From: Paucibacter sp. KCTC 42545
GTDB lineage: Bacteria > Pseudomonadota > Gammaproteobacteria > Burkholderiales > Burkholderiaceae_C
Length of the DNA stretch: 64,000 nucleotides
NCBI RefSeq assembly: GCF_001477625.1
Contig: NZ_CP013692.1
Span: forward strand, 62,001-126,000
Reading direction: 5' to 3'
Part shown: in pieces, positions 23,899-36,276 of the stretch
How positions within the stretch are numbered: the stretch's first letter is position 1
Layout: every line of letters begins with the position of its first letter
The notes under the pieces: generated by a model
Seen by the model: only the letters and a program-made list of their open reading frames with translations
Databases searched by the model: none
Told to the model about the DNA's origin: nothing
Program-made: the position numbers and the translations under genes

Positions 23899-24671
23899 GC
23901 TTGTTCCTTGCCCTCGGGCGAGCGCTGCGCCCAGAGGAAAAATTCTTTATTGCCGTCACCGCCGGTGATGGCGCTGTCGAAATAGTCTTTGACCCTCAGC
24001 CCCAGGCTGGCGCAAACCTCGCGGCTGCGCGTCTCCAGCAAGGGGTACTGCGCTGCATCCTTGACCAGGCCGCCGCGCGAGACGGCTTTGGGGCCGAGTT
24101 CGAACTGTGGCTTGATCAGCAGCAAGACCTGACCCTCAGGCTTGAGCCAAGGCAGCAGCTCGGGCAGCGCGCCCAGCATGGAGATAAAGCTGAGGTCGCC
24201 GACGATGAGATCGAAACCCGCCGCCGGCTTGTGTTCGTTCAGAGCGGATGCCGCCAGCTCGCGCACATGCAGGCCTTCCAGGGCGACGATGCGGGGTTCG
24301 TTCTTCAGTTGCTCATGCAGCTGGCCATGGCCCACATCCACACCGACCACCCGGGCTGCGCCGCTCTTGAGCAGGCAGTCCGAAAAGCCGCCGGTACTCT
24401 GGCCCATGTCCAGCACGGTCAGGCCGCTGACTGCCAGCCCGCTGTGCTTGAGCGCACCTTCGAGCTTGAGCCCGCCGCGCGAGACATAACGCAACTCCGC
24501 ATCGTCATTGATGCGCAGCGCCACGCCTTCGAGCAAATCCAGCCCCGCCTTGGCCACCGGCGCCCAGCCTTTGGCCGAGTGCCACTCCACCGAGCCCGCC
24601 GCAATCAGCCTTTGGGCGATGGAGCGAGTGGTGCAGAGGCCCTGTGAGACCAGGAGTTGATCAGCGCGCAT
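23895..24671 (-). CDS. tlyA: TlyA-family rRNA methyltransferase (S4 + FtsJ-like)
   Basis: A 258-residue protein. The N-terminal S4 RNA-binding domain (residues 1-65) reads RADQLLVSQGLCTTRSIAQR and ends VSRGGLKLEGALKHSG. The methyltransferase domain has the SAM motif VLDMGQSTGGFSDCLLKSGA, GVDVGHGQLHEQL, LIVGDLSFISMLGALPELLP and the catalytic Lys in LLLIKPQFELG. Mycobacterial TlyA makes 2'-O-methylcytidines in 16S and 23S rRNA; this family is also annotated as hemolysin A. Being a SAM user next to the SAH-recycling gene fits the context. It overlaps metF by 4 bases and follows ahcY after 266 bases. Confidence 0.92.
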   Translation of the reverse strand: MRADQLLVSQGLCTTRSIAQRLIAAGSVEWHSAKGWAPVAKAGLDLLEGVALRINDDAELRYVSRGGLKLEGALKHSGLAVSGLTVLDMGQSTGGFSDCLLKSGAARVVGVDVGHGQLHEQLKNEPRIVALEGLHVRELAASALNEHKPAAGFDLIVGDLSFISMLGALPELLPWLKPEGQVLLLIKPQFELGPKAVSRGGLVKDAAQYPLLETRSREVCASLGLRVKDYFDSAITGGDGNKEFFLWAQRSPEGKEQA

Positions 24672-24784
24672 GGAACTTTGGAGACGATGGGAAAGGGCGC
24701 AGCGCAGCTGCGCTTTGGCCGGTTGATCGAGATCATCGGACCCGGGCGTCGCGAGCGCCTGTCAGGCAATGTGCTGGGGTCGGA

Positions 24785-24891
24785 CACAAACAGTCCTGAG
24801 GACTGTTTGTGCCTACCTCAGGCCACGGCCTCTGGCCGTGGCGGGCGGATCCGCAGACCGGAACGTAGCAGCGCTACGTGAGGATCTGCGG
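24785..24891. repeat. Three successive stem-loops between ahcY and tlyA
   Basis: The 266-base gap holds three strong inverted repeats in a row. The first, 24785-24811, has arms CACAAACAGTCC/GGACTGTTTGTG. The second, about 24821-24842, has GCCACGGCC/GGCCGTGGC. The third is nested: an inner ACGTAGC/GCTACGT at about 24864-24880 inside an outer CCGCAGA/TCTGCGG at 24851-24891. None has a clear U-tract on the minus strand. They may stabilise or process the ahcY-tlyA-metF messenger, or be a REP-like cluster. Confidence 0.6.
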
Positions 24892-24937
24892 AGGGACCCA
24901 CAACGCCGTATGGCAGGCGCGCAGTAGCCCGTGACGA

Positions 24938-26371
<1,434 letters not shown>

Positions 26372-26510
26372 GGCGAGCGAGCTCCTTCAGGGTTTGAAGC
26401 CGCTGTCGCTTGATGCAGGGGAGGTGTGAGCCGCTGGCATTTGGCTTGCTCGTCAATTTGCACAAGCAGCTCCGCCTTGGACGCACGATCACCCACAAAA
26501 AAACAGCAGC

Positions 26511-26625
26511 GGGTGAGCGCGGTTGCAATGAATCGGCACAGCAGCTGTTTCGGGTGGAAACGGCGGTGCAAGATTCGATCCCGAGCCTGGCCGCATGTTT
26601 GGCATGCGGTTGCAACGCTCCTCGG
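26511..26625 (-). ncRNA. SAH riboswitch upstream of ahcY
   Basis: On the minus strand the leader shows the conserved core of the S-adenosylhomocysteine riboswitch: CCGAGGAGCG, then TTGCAAC, a hairpin with GCATG arms, CCAGGCTCGG closing the first helix, a variable region, and CAACCGCGCTCACC, which pairs back to GAGCG to form the pseudoknot. It ends about 140 bases before the ahcY ATG. The class is known to raise ahcY expression when SAH accumulates. A further CACCC/GGGTG pairing with a T-rich loop (about 26487-26515) follows and may belong to the expression platform. Confidence 0.92.
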
Positions 26626-26701
26626 AATGCGGTGATTCTAGTCGCATTGCCGCGGTTGGTCGCAGGAACAGTGCCCGAAATGAAGACAATCTCGACCCAT
26701 C

Positions 26702-27490
26702 ATGCATGCACTTTCTTCTTGCCCTCCCGCCCGTTTGCGCCCGCTTGTGGGCCTGCTCACCGATATCGACGACACCTTGACGGCCGATGGCGCCATCGCC
26801 CCCGCGGCCCTGCAGGCCTTGTTTGATCTACATGCCGCTGGCGTGCCCGTCATTGCCATCACCGGTCGCCCGGCGGGCTGGAGCGAGCCCTTCGCGCTGG
26901 CTTGGCCGGTGAAAGCCATCGTGGCCGAAAACGGCGCCGTGATGCTCCGGCGCAGGGCTGATGGCGGTTTGCAGCGCGACTTCACCCAGGATGCTGCGAC
27001 GCGGGCCAGCAATTTTGAGCGCCTGCAGTGCTGCGCGGCCGACCTGCTGCTGCGCGTGCCGGGCTGCCAACTGGCAAGCGACAGCGCCGGCCGCTTGACC
27101 GATATCGCGGTCGATCACAGCGAGCATGCGCATCTGGCGCCGGCGCAGATCGAGGCCGTCTGCGCGGTGATGCGGGAGCATGGCTTGCAGGCCACGGTCA
27201 GCTCCATCCACATCAACGGCTGGATAGGCGCGCACAACAAGTGGACCGCCGCCCAGTGGGCCGTGCCCGAACTGACGGGCCGACCCTTTGTGGCCGAGGA
27301 CTGGTTGTATGTGGGTGACTCCAGCAACGACCAGATCATGTTCGCCCATATGCCCCACAGCGTGGGTGTGGCCAATATCGCCCGCTTTGTGCCGCAGCTG
27401 CAAAGCCTGCCCGACTTTGTCACCGAAGCCGAGCGTGGCGATGGTTTTGCCGAGTTGGCCCAGGCGGTGTTGCAGGCGAAGCGCGATTAA
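26702..27490 (+). CDS. HAD-IIB family hydrolase (sugar-phosphatase-like)
   Basis: A 262-residue haloacid-dehalogenase-superfamily phosphatase with a C2B cap. Motif I is LLTDIDDTLTADG (nucleophile first Asp), motif II is VIAITGRP, the cap holds HINGWIGAHNKWTAAQW with the Lys of motif III, and motif IV is YVGDSSNDQIMFAHM. Relatives include sucrose- and mannosyl-phosphate phosphatases; the substrate is unknown. It is divergent from ahcY and separated from the riboswitch by about 75 bases, so that short stretch must hold two promoters. Confidence 0.87.
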   Translation: MHALSSCPPARLRPLVGLLTDIDDTLTADGAIAPAALQALFDLHAAGVPVIAITGRPAGWSEPFALAWPVKAIVAENGAVMLRRRADGGLQRDFTQDAATRASNFERLQCCAADLLLRVPGCQLASDSAGRLTDIAVDHSEHAHLAPAQIEAVCAVMREHGLQATVSSIHINGWIGAHNKWTAAQWAVPELTGRPFVAEDWLYVGDSSNDQIMFAHMPHSVGVANIARFVPQLQSLPDFVTEAERGDGFAELAQAVLQAKRD

Positions 27491-27565
27491 CCTACAGATT
27501 GAAGCGCGGCTGCCGATAGCTCTGGCACGTGTACGAGGCTCCGTCGGGCCCGGGGGATGTGGCGC

Positions 27566-28534
27566 ATGACTGAAACCACCCAACTTGAGGCCAAGGTCTT
27601 GTTGCTGGAGCACGACTCGGCCCAGTACCAAGCCTTGAGCGAGTTCTGCCTGTCGGTGGGCCTGCTGGCCTTGCCGCGTTCGGCTGTGGATGCCCTGGCA
27701 ACGCTGGCGCAACACAAGGATCTGGGCGGCGTGCTGCTGGCCGAAGATCTGCCTTGTGAAGAGGGCAGCGACGCCATGCAACTGGCGCGCGCCATTCACA
27801 AGCTGCGGCCTGAGTTGCCGATTTTTCTGCGCCGCTGCAGCGACCGCCCCTTAACGCCCGAGGATCAAAACCGCATCCGCCATAGCTGGGCCACCGGCGA
27901 TCTGGCGCAACTGCAGGCCGCCGTTGAACACAATATCTTCAGCCTGCGCTACCCCACCCGGCTGGTGCAGGGCGTGGTCAAGCTGACCTGCCAGGCTTTG
28001 GGCGCGATGTTCCCCTTTGCCCGCGTGGAGGCCGAGTCGCCCTATGTGGTGCACGACCGCATCATTCACGGCGAAGTGTCCACCTTGATCGCAATTGAAA
28101 GCACCTGGTGCCGCGGCTACATGATGCTGCAGACGGAGGAGCGCGCCTTGCGGCAAGGCCTGATCCAGGGCTTCAGCTACGAGGGCATTGGCGGGGATCT
28201 GAACTTTCGCGAGCTCAACAATATGCTGGGCGAGACGACCAATCTGATCTGGGGCGCGTTCAAGAATCGCTACATCCCGCCCAAGGCCTTCACCAATCAG
28301 CAGACCCAGGTGCCCATCGTCATCAACCATGAGCACAAATACATCTCGTTTGGTTCGCAAGACCCGCAGCTGTGCATTCGCTACCAGCTCTCGGACCCGG
28401 CGCGGCCGGGCTTGCCGCCCTTGATGATCGTGCAGCGCTTCATCTTCAATCTGCACTGGTCGCCCGACGAATTCGCCGAATTCGACAGCAATCCACCAGA
28501 AGTCGGTCCCACCGGCGAGTTGGAACTATTCTGA
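27566..28534 (+). CDS. CheX-like protein with N-terminal degenerate receiver domain
   Basis: A 322-residue protein (ATG 27566; ATG 27557 is also possible). Residues 8-110 look like a response-regulator receiver: KVLLLEHDSAQYQAL has the acidic pair, but the end of strand 3 reads VLLAEDLP, so the usual phospho-Asp position appears to be Ala. Residues 130-290 resemble CheX/CheC phosphatases, with LNFRELNNMLGETTNLIWGA matching the E-x2-N helix where Glu and Asn attack phospho-CheY. The immediate downstream gene is a CheY, 70 bases away. An inference is that this protein dephosphorylates or sequesters that CheY. I am sure of the CheX resemblance, less so of the receiver. Confidence 0.72.
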   Translation: MTETTQLEAKVLLLEHDSAQYQALSEFCLSVGLLALPRSAVDALATLAQHKDLGGVLLAEDLPCEEGSDAMQLARAIHKLRPELPIFLRRCSDRPLTPEDQNRIRHSWATGDLAQLQAAVEHNIFSLRYPTRLVQGVVKLTCQALGAMFPFARVEAESPYVVHDRIIHGEVSTLIAIESTWCRGYMMLQTEERALRQGLIQGFSYEGIGGDLNFRELNNMLGETTNLIWGAFKNRYIPPKAFTNQQTQVPIVINHEHKYISFGSQDPQLCIRYQLSDPARPGLPPLMIVQRFIFNLHWSPDEFAEFDSNPPEVGPTGELELF

Positions 28535-28604
28535 TCCGCAAGAACGTGATTACGATCTAGGCAATGAGTTCACCGCAGTGACGGTGACGCGAGGAGTTTT
28601 TGAA

Positions 28605-28958
28605 ATGGCAAATGTTCTTGTGGTTGACGACTCCAGCACGATGCGGGAAATCGTTGCCAGCTTTCTGAGCAAGAACGGCTTTGAGGTGGCCGTGGCCAAG
28701 GATGGCCGCGACGGGCTTTTCAAACTGCAGAGCGACCCTGCCATCCGGCTGGTGATCAGCGACGTCAATATGCCCAATATGGATGGCCTGGCGATGGCAG
28801 AAAAGATCCGTCAGGACGTCACCGGCCGGGTGGTTCACATCGTCATGCTGACCACCGAAGACAACCCCGCCATGCGTGCGCGCGGCAAGGCCATCGGCGT
28901 GACCGGCTGGATCGTCAAGCCCTTCCGCGGCGATGCCGTGCTGGGCCCCTTCCGCAAG

Positions 28959-28979
<21 letters not shown>
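28605..28979 (+). CDS. CheY-like single-domain response regulator
   Basis: A 124-residue receiver with no output domain. ATG 28605 follows GAGGAG by 8 bases. Catalytic residues are all present: Asp8/Asp9 in VLVVDDSST, Asp53 in LVISDVNMPNMDG, Thr in VMLTTEDN, and Lys in WIVKPF. The sequence is closest to CheY of chemotaxis systems. It follows a CheX-like gene on the same strand, making a compact phosphorylation/dephosphorylation pair without a kinase nearby. Its last 21 bases overlap the convergent YcaQ-type gene. Confidence 0.93.
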
Positions 28980-30061
<1,082 letters not shown>

Positions 30062-30065
<4 letters not shown>

Positions 30066-31129
30066 TGCTCGCGGGGAGGGGGCTGCGGCGGGCCCGATTC
30101 TGCCGCTGAGCTAGGCGCGGCGCGGCCCGCGGAGCGTTGCTCACGCGTGTCCATCTGCATCTCGAAGCTGAAAAAGCAGTTGCGCCCGCGAGATTTGGCG
30201 GCATACAAGGCTTCGTCGGCGCGTCGCACCAGGCCTTCGACCGAGGTGCTGGCGTCAGGGATGCATGTGGTGATGCCGCCCGACATGGTCAGGTGGGAGG
30301 CGACGGCGGAGCGCGGGTGCGGCAGGGCGGTCACTTCCAGCGTGCGCATCAGCGCGCGCGCGAAGGTCATGGCGCCGGAGCGCGGCGTGCAGGGCAGGAT
30401 GAGCGCAAATTCTTCGCCGCCGTAGCGCGCCGGGTAGTCGCGCGGCCGCCGGCACATGCCTTGCAGCAAGGCGCCGGCGCGCTGCAGGCAGGCATCGCCC
30501 TCGACATGGCCCAGGCTGTCGTTATAGCCCTTGAAAAAGTCGATATCGCACAACACCAGGGTCAGCGGCTGCTGCTCGCGCTGGGCGGCAACGATCTCGT
30601 GCTGCAAGCGGCTGTCAAAGCCGCGCCGGTTGGGCAGGCCGGTGAGGGCGTCTTCCACGCTGATGCGGGTCAGTTGCTCATTGGCAATGCGCAATTCTTC
30701 GGAGAGTTCGATCAAGCGGCCCTGCATGCGCCGCAGCCGCTGCATGGCTCTCAATTTGGCCTGCAGCACGGTGCTGGAAACGGGCTTGACGAGGTAGTCG
30801 TCACCGCCCGATTCAATCGCCTGCCAGATGCTGTGATCTTGTGTCACCGAGGACAAAAAGATGATGGGCGTCCAGCCACCGGCTTCGGCCGCGCGCATCT
30901 GGCTGGCGACCCAATAGCCATCGTGGCCGGGCATTTCCACATCCAGCAGCACCAGGTCGGGCTGGTGTTGCTGAAATCGAGCCAGGGCTGTTTCGGCGGA
31001 GTCTGCCTGCACGACGATGTGACCCACTTCTTGCAGCTGCTGGCTCAGCACGAAGCGCGTGGTCGCTTGGTCATCGACGACCAAGATCTTCAGCGGCGGC
31101 AGGGCGGTGGGCATCAAGGGCAGCTGCAT
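30062..31129 (-). CDS. Diguanylate cyclase with receiver domain (PleD/WspR-like)
   Basis: A 355-residue signalling enzyme that makes c-di-GMP from two GTP. The receiver (residues 13-130) has KILVVDDQATTRF, phospho-acceptor Asp63 in LVLLDVEMPGHDG and LVKP. A short coiled coil (RLIELSEELRIANEQL) links to the GGDEF domain: DALTGLPNRRGFDSRL, LVLCDIDFFKGYNDSLGH, and active-site GGEEF at 237-241. Five residues before it lies RPRD, an RxxD inhibitory I-site, so product feedback is expected. The last 30 residues are disordered. It overlaps the glycosylase gene by 4 bases. The start may be ATG 31114. It is the only synthase of c-di-GMP in the window. Confidence 0.93.
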
Positions 31130-31401
31130 GACGATCCGGCGGTAGGCGGGCGTTGGTATAGGCGCACGGGAGGGTGCTTGAAGATTATGTGCCGCGTGGC
31201 GCGGCTGGATCTACGTAGTGACCCTGGATGTGTGGCGCGGCGGTGTTTGCCGTTCGGCCATGAAAAAAGGCGACCCTGTGGAGGGTCGCCTTGTTGGCTT
31301 TATGGGTGACACCGCGCTATGTCAGTCTTTTGGTCTCCTCTCACATCCGCTGTGCGGATATGAGCGTCGCCCGAGAACGTTCAAGCCGCGACGCGGTGGC
31401 C
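31130..31401. other. Intergenic region between metK and the cyclase gene
   Basis: About 270 bases with no gene. It holds the metK terminator (31263-31290) and, nearer metK, a small perfect hairpin ATCCGC-TGT-GCGGAT at about 31346-31360. The remaining 130 bases must carry the promoter of the cyclase gene, which I could not define. Confidence 0.5.
31263..31290 (-). terminator. Rho-independent terminator after metK
   Basis: Stem GGCGACCC / GGGTCGCC with a T6 run on the minus strand. It lies about 110 bases past the metK stop. Confidence 0.88.
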
Positions 31402-32586
31402 TTACAGGCCAGCGGCTGCGCGCAGCGCTGCCGCCTTGTCCGTTCTCTCCCAAGTGAACTCAGGCTCTTCGCGGCCGAAGTGGCCGTAGGCGGCGGTCTT
31501 GCTGTAGATCGGGCGCAGCAGGTCCAGCATCTGGATGATGCCCTTGGGGCGCAGGTCGAAGTGCTCGTTGACCAGTGCGGCGATCTTGTCGTCGCTGATG
31601 ACGCCGGTGCCTTCGGTGTAGACGGTCACATTCATCGGGCGGGCCACGCCGATGGCGTAGGCCACCTGGATCTGGCACTGGCGCGCCAGGCCGGCGGCGA
31701 CGATGTTCTTGGCCACATAGCGGGCGGCGTAGGCGGCCGAGCGGTCAACCTTTGTTGGGTCCTTGCCGCTGAAGGCGCCGCCGCCGTGCGGGCAGGCGCC
31801 GCCGTAGGTGTCGACGATGATCTTGCGGCCGGTCAGGCCGCAATCACCTTGCGGGCCGCCGATGACGAAGCGGCCTGTCGGGTTGATCAGGTATTTGGTG
31901 TCCTCGGTCAGCCATTCCTTGGGCAGCACCGGCTTGATGATCTCTTCGCGGATGGCCTCGTAGAACTCGGGCTTCATCTTGTCGCCCAGGCTCATCTCGG
32001 GTGCATGCTGGGTGGACAAGACCACCGTGTCGATGCTGTGCGGCTTGCCGTTGACGTAGCGCAGCGTGACCTGGCTCTTGGCGTCGGGGCGCAAGAAGGG
32101 CAGGCGGCCGTCCTTGCGCAGCTGGGCCTGGCGCTCCACCAGACGGTGGGCGTAGTAGATCGGCGCGGGCATCAGCTCCGGCGTTTCATCGCAGGCGTAG
32201 CCGAACATCAGGCCTTGGTCGCCGGCGCCGGTGTTGAGGTGGTCATCGGAGGCATGGTCAACGCCTTGGGCGATGTCATTGCTCTGCTTGTCATAGGCCA
32301 CCAGCACGGCGCAGCCCTTGTAGTCGATGCCGTATTCGGTGTTGTCGTAACCGATGCGCTTGATGGTGTCGCGCGCCACCTGGATGTAGTCCACATGGGC
32401 GTTGGTGGTGATTTCACCCGCCAGCACCACCAGGCCGGTGTTGCACAGGGTTTCAGCCGCGACGCGAGAAAGCGGGTCTTGGGTGAAGATTGCGTCGAGA
32501 ATCGCGTCCGAGATCTGATCCGCGACCTTGTCGGGGTGACCTTCGGAAACCGATTCAGACGTAAAAAGAAAATCGTTGTTCGCCAC
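31402..32586 (-). CDS. metK: S-adenosylmethionine synthase
   Basis: A 394-residue enzyme making SAM from methionine and ATP. The start is a GTG at 32586 with TAGGAG 7 bases upstream. Signatures: [20 protein letters not shown], the methionine-site loop [16 protein letters not shown], the glycine-rich [20 protein letters not shown], and [20 protein letters not shown]. It closes the methyl cycle with ahcY and metF found 5-9 kb away. It is divergent from the lpxL-type gene; the 193-base gap shows no riboswitch that I recognise. Confidence 0.97.
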   Translation of the reverse strand: MANNDFLFTSESVSEGHPDKVADQISDAILDAIFTQDPLSRVAAETLCNTGLVVLAGEITTNAHVDYIQVARDTIKRIGYDNTEYGIDYKGCAVLVAYDKQSNDIAQGVDHASDDHLNTGAGDQGLMFGYACDETPELMPAPIYYAHRLVERQAQLRKDGRLPFLRPDAKSQVTLRYVNGKPHSIDTVVLSTQHAPEMSLGDKMKPEFYEAIREEIIKPVLPKEWLTEDTKYLINPTGRFVIGGPQGDCGLTGRKIIVDTYGGACPHGGGAFSGKDPTKVDRSAAYAARYVAKNIVAAGLARQCQIQVAYAIGVARPMNVTVYTEGTGVISDDKIAALVNEHFDLRPKGIIQMLDLLRPIYSKTAAYGHFGREEPEFTWERTDKAAALRAAAGL

Positions 32587-32779
32587 TTTTACACTCCTAA
32601 TATTTCAACAGTTCATCGGCGTTGCCGTGCTGTCGGGAGACGCGGCGAACGCTTTAGCAGCATTTGTTGAGCAGCATCGCTGCCCGGCGGAAATCTGATC
32701 TCGGAATAAGCCCAGGAAAAAACATCCGCATCGCCCCGCAAGTTGTCCAGTAACTCGGCGATGGGACAATTATAGAAAT

Positions 32780-33688
32780 ATGTTGCAGCTGTTTCGTCTA
32801 CTGTCCAAATTACCCCTGCGCTGGTTGCATGCCGTCGGTGTGATTGCCGGCTGGCTGACCTATTGGGCCTCCGCCACTTACCGGCGCCGCTTCCAGGCCA
32901 ATGTGCGCGTGGCCGGCCTGAGCTGGGCGGCGGCGCGCGGCGGCATCGCCCATGCCGGGCGCATGATTGTGGAGACCCCCTGGCTATGGATGCGCCCACC
33001 GGGCCAGCCCCTGGGCGATGCGGTGCAGTGGCAAGGTGCGGAGCTGGTCGAGGCGGCCATGGCTCAGGGCAAGGGCCTGATGCTGCTCACGCCCCATCTG
33101 GGTTGTTTTGAAATCTGCGCGCAGGCCGTGGCCGAGCGCTTCGGCGCCGTGGCGCCCTTGACCGTGCTGTTTCGCCCGGCCCGCCAGGCCTGGCTGCGCG
33201 AGGTGGTGGATGCTTCGCGCGAGCGGCCCTGCTTGAATACGGCGCCCGCCAATCTGGCCGGGGTGCGGCAGATGCTGCGCGCGCTGCGCCAAGGCCACAC
33301 CATCGGCCTGCTGCCCGACCAAGTGCCGCCTCAGGGCCTGGGCGTCTGGGCGCCCTTTTTTGGCGAGCCGGCTTACACCATGACCATGGCCGGCAAGCTG
33401 CTGCAGCAAACCGGCGCGGCCGCCTTGCTGATGTGGGGCGAGCGTCTGCCCAAGGGCCGTGGTTTTGTGGTGCATGTGCGGCCCGGCCCGGTGATTGCGG
33501 CGGAGGCCTCGCCGGAGGCGGCCGCGACGGCCATCAACCAAGCCATGGAAGAATTGATTCGCCTGGCGCCCGCGCAGTACTTGTGGGGCTATCACCGCTA
33601 CAAACAGCCGCGCGAACTCGATATCGCTGCGGCGCCGGTGGCAGCCGCCGCACCCGCCGCAGCCTCAAATAAGAACAAGGAAAGCTAA
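32780..33688 (+). CDS. Lipid A biosynthesis acyltransferase (LpxL/HtrB family), first copy
   Basis: A 302-residue inner-membrane-associated late acyltransferase. An N-terminal hydrophobic segment (LHAVGVIAGWLTYWASATY) is followed by the HX4E catalytic motif in LLTPHLGCFEI, then TVLFRPARQAWLREVVDASRER, a GLLPDQVPPQGLGVWAPFFG block, and LAPAQYLWGYHRYKQ near the end. It transfers secondary acyl chains to Kdo-lipid A or, in some relatives, to other lipids. The last 25 residues are an Ala/Pro tail. It is followed after 4 bases by a second member, so the two probably form an operon with dapF. Confidence 0.9.
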   Translation: MLQLFRLLSKLPLRWLHAVGVIAGWLTYWASATYRRRFQANVRVAGLSWAAARGGIAHAGRMIVETPWLWMRPPGQPLGDAVQWQGAELVEAAMAQGKGLMLLTPHLGCFEICAQAVAERFGAVAPLTVLFRPARQAWLREVVDASRERPCLNTAPANLAGVRQMLRALRQGHTIGLLPDQVPPQGLGVWAPFFGEPAYTMTMAGKLLQQTGAAALLMWGERLPKGRGFVVHVRPGPVIAAEASPEAAATAINQAMEELIRLAPAQYLWGYHRYKQPRELDIAAAPVAAAAPAAASNKNKES

Positions 33689-33692
33689 GCGC

Positions 33693-34574
33693 ATGTTGTC
33701 GAAATTGGGTGCCTATCTCTTGATTGGCCTGCTGTGGCTCTTGCACTTTTTGCCCTTGGGAATCCTGGCCGCCTTTGGCCGTGGCTTGGGGGCTTTGCTG
33801 TGGGTGTTGGCGGGGCGGCGGCGCCGCATCGCGCTGCGCAATCTGGAACTCTGCTTCCCGGAAAAAGACGCCGCCGAGCGCGAGCGCCTGGCGCGTGAGC
33901 ATTTCGGCTGGATGGGGCGCAGCCTGCTGGAGCGCGGCCTGATCTGGTTTGCCTCGCCCGCCCGCCTGCGCCGCATCTTGCATGTGAAGGGCGATATCAC
34001 CTTGTCCGAGCGCGGCTCGGTGATGTGGTATCTGCCGCACTTTGTGGGCCTGGAATGGGTAGGCCCGGCCATCATGCTGAATCAAAAAGCGCCGGGGGTG
34101 GACATCTACCAAAGCCAGAGCAACCCGGTCTTCGACAAATACCTGTTGATCGGCCGCCAGCGCTTCGGCAAAACCGCTTTTGTTGACCGCAGCGAAGGCT
34201 TTCGCCCGGTGATGCGCTTGATCAAGCAGGGCTATTCCTTTTTGAACGCGCCGGACCAAGACTTCGGCATCAAGGACTCCGCCTTCGTGCCTTTCTTTGG
34301 CGTCTCGGCCTGCACCTTGCTGGCGCCGTCCAAGGTGGCGCGCAGCATGAAGATGCCGGTGCAGCCGCTGGTGGTGACCATGTTGCCGGGCGGCCAAGGC
34401 TATGAAGTTGAGGCTTGCGAGCCGCCTGCCGGCTACCCCAGCGACGACCCGCTGGCCGACGCCCACACCATGAACGCCTGGCTGGAGGATCGCATCCGCC
34501 GCAACCCGGCCCAGTATCTGTGGGTGCACAGGCGCTTCAAGACGCGGCCGCAGGGCGAGCCCTCGGTGTATTGA
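33693..34574 (+). CDS. Lipid A biosynthesis acyltransferase (LpxL/HtrB family), second copy
   Basis: A 293-residue paralogue of the upstream gene. It has an N-terminal membrane anchor ([20 protein letters not shown]), [21 protein letters not shown], the HX4E motif in [29 protein letters not shown], and [20 protein letters not shown] with the family's D-x-D-x-G segment, ending [16 protein letters not shown]. Sequence is well diverged from the first copy, so the two probably place different chains (LpxL- and LpxM-like roles), but which is which cannot be told here. Confidence 0.9.
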   Translation: MLSKLGAYLLIGLLWLLHFLPLGILAAFGRGLGALLWVLAGRRRRIALRNLELCFPEKDAAERERLAREHFGWMGRSLLERGLIWFASPARLRRILHVKGDITLSERGSVMWYLPHFVGLEWVGPAIMLNQKAPGVDIYQSQSNPVFDKYLLIGRQRFGKTAFVDRSEGFRPVMRLIKQGYSFLNAPDQDFGIKDSAFVPFFGVSACTLLAPSKVARSMKMPVQPLVVTMLPGGQGYEVEACEPPAGYPSDDPLADAHTMNAWLEDRIRRNPAQYLWVHRRFKTRPQGEPSVY

Positions 34575-34645
34575 GTTACTTGAGTGACGCATCGCTGAGT
34601 TTTGCCGCGCCAGGAGCGCAAGACACCCAAGGCCATAATCTGCCA

Positions 34646-35506
34646 ATGAAGCTTTCATTCACCAAAATGCAGGGCGCCGGCAATGACTTCGTGGTCATTG
34701 ACGCCACCCGCAACCCCCTGCAACTCAGCGCCGCGCAAATCCGCGTGCTGGGCGACCGCCGCTTTGGCGTGGGTTGTGATCAGATCCTGGTGATCGAGCG
34801 CAGCAGCAACCCCGGCGTGGATTTCCGCTACCGCATCTTCAACGGCAGCTCCGGCGCCGAGGTGGAGCATTGCGGCAATGGCTCGCGCTGCTTTGTGCGC
34901 TATGTGGTGGACAAGGGCCTGACCGACAAGACGACCGTGCGGGTTGAAACCGTCAACGCCGTGCTTGAGCTGCAGCTGCGTGAAGACGGCCGCGTCACCG
35001 TGGACATGGGCGCGCCGGTGTTCGACTTGAGTCGTGTGCCTTTTGACGCGCAAGGCCTGAGCCCGCGCGAATGCAATGGCTTCGCGCTGTGGCCGCTGGC
35101 TGAGGCCGATTGCGAAGTGGCCGTGCTGTCGATGGGCAACCCGCATGCGGTGCAGCTGGTGGACGATGTGGAGAGCGCCCCGGTGCTGACCCGTGGCCCG
35201 CTGGTGGAGGCGCACCCGCGCTTTGTACGCAAGGTCAATGCGGGCTTTATGCAAATCATCTCGCGCAGCGAGGTGAAGCTGCGGGTGTTCGAGCGCGATG
35301 CCGGCGAGACCCTGGCTTGTGGCACCGGCGCTTGCGCGGCGGTGGTGGCGGGCATCCGCTTAGGGCTTTTGGACGAGGCCGTGGAAGTGCATGCGCGCGG
35401 CGGAGATTTGAGAATTGAATGGGCCGGCCAGAGCGTCGGCCTGCACGCGCCGGTGCGCATGACCGGGCCGGCGCAAACCGTGTTTGAAGGAGAAATTTCG
35501 CTGTGA
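34646..35506 (+). CDS. dapF: Diaminopimelate epimerase
   Basis: A 286-residue enzyme converting LL- to meso-diaminopimelate for lysine and peptidoglycan. ATG 34646 opens [20 protein letters not shown], the family start. The two catalytic cysteines are visible, in [15 protein letters not shown] and in [28 protein letters not shown] and [10 protein letters not shown] are further marks. Length is typical (274-290). The stop overlaps the GTG of the DUF484 gene. Confidence 0.97.
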   Translation: MKLSFTKMQGAGNDFVVIDATRNPLQLSAAQIRVLGDRRFGVGCDQILVIERSSNPGVDFRYRIFNGSSGAEVEHCGNGSRCFVRYVVDKGLTDKTTVRVETVNAVLELQLREDGRVTVDMGAPVFDLSRVPFDAQGLSPRECNGFALWPLAEADCEVAVLSMGNPHAVQLVDDVESAPVLTRGPLVEAHPRFVRKVNAGFMQIISRSEVKLRVFERDAGETLACGTGACAAVVAGIRLGLLDEAVEVHARGGDLRIEWAGQSVGLHAPVRMTGPAQTVFEGEISL

Positions 35507-36276
35507 ACAGCAATACCACGCCAGCTATTACTGAACAGGACATCGCCGATTTCCTGCTCGCCACCCCGAGCTTTTTTCAGCGTCACGCCGAACTGCTGGC
35601 CACCGTGCAACTGAGCCACCCGCTGGGTCAGCGCACGGTCTCGCTGCAAGAGCGCCAAGCCGAAATGCTGCGCGACAAGATCAAGGGCCTGGAGCAAAAG
35701 ATCATCGAGATGATCCGCAACGGCCAAGAGAACCTGGCCTTGTCCGATCGCCTGCACCGCTGGACCCGCGGCCTGATGCTGACGGCCGATGCGGCCAGCC
35801 TGCCCGAGGTGCTGGTGCAGGAGTTGCGCCACCAGTTCATGATTCCGCAAGCCGGCCTGCGCCTGTGGGGCGTGGATGCCGCGTATGCCGATGCCAGCTA
35901 TGCCCAGCCCGTCAGCAGCGATGTGAAGAGCTTTGCCAACAGCCTGTCGCAGCCTTATTGCGGCGTCAATTCCGGCTTCGAGGCGGCGCGCTGGTTGCAG
36001 CAGGCCGATGAGGCCGGGCAAGCCGCAGGCGCGGTCACTTCGCTGGCGCTGATCCCCTTGACGCTGGCCGAGAGCGGTGACGCAGCCAAGCCCGGCAAGC
36101 TTGGTAAGAGCTTTGGCCTGCTGGTGCTGGGCTCGCCCGACCCGACCCGCTACACCGCCGAGATGGGCACCGAGTTCCTGCAACGCGTGGGCGAGATTGC
36201 CAGCGCGGCGCTGGCCCGCTTGCTGGCGCCTGCTGCCGCTGTTGTGGCGGCGCCCGAGAGTGGCCGCCCGGACTGA
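35503..36276 (+). CDS. DUF484 family protein
   Basis: A 257-residue protein of the family found between dapF and xerC in many proteobacteria (yigA in E. coli). GTG 35503 overlaps the dapF stop (GTGA). The start [32 protein letters not shown] in outline and [31 protein letters not shown] are diagnostic; the rest is a GAF-like domain ([47 protein letters not shown]). Function is not known; the association with a recombinase is conserved. Its last 17 bases overlap xerC. Confidence 0.92.
   Translation: MNSNTTPAITEQDIADFLLATPSFFQRHAELLATVQLSHPLGQRTVSLQERQAEMLRDKIKGLEQKIIEMIRNGQENLALSDRLHRWTRGLMLTADAASLPEVLVQELRHQFMIPQAGLRLWGVDAAYADASYAQPVSSDVKSFANSLSQPYCGVNSGFEAARWLQQADEAGQAAGAVTSLALIPLTLAESGDAAKPGKLGKSFGLLVLGSPDPTRYTAEMGTEFLQRVGEIASAALARLLAPAAAVVAAPESGRPD

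Noticed and set aside
32587..32779. Possible riboswitch in the metK leader
   Set aside because: I searched by eye for SAM and SAH aptamer cores and found none.
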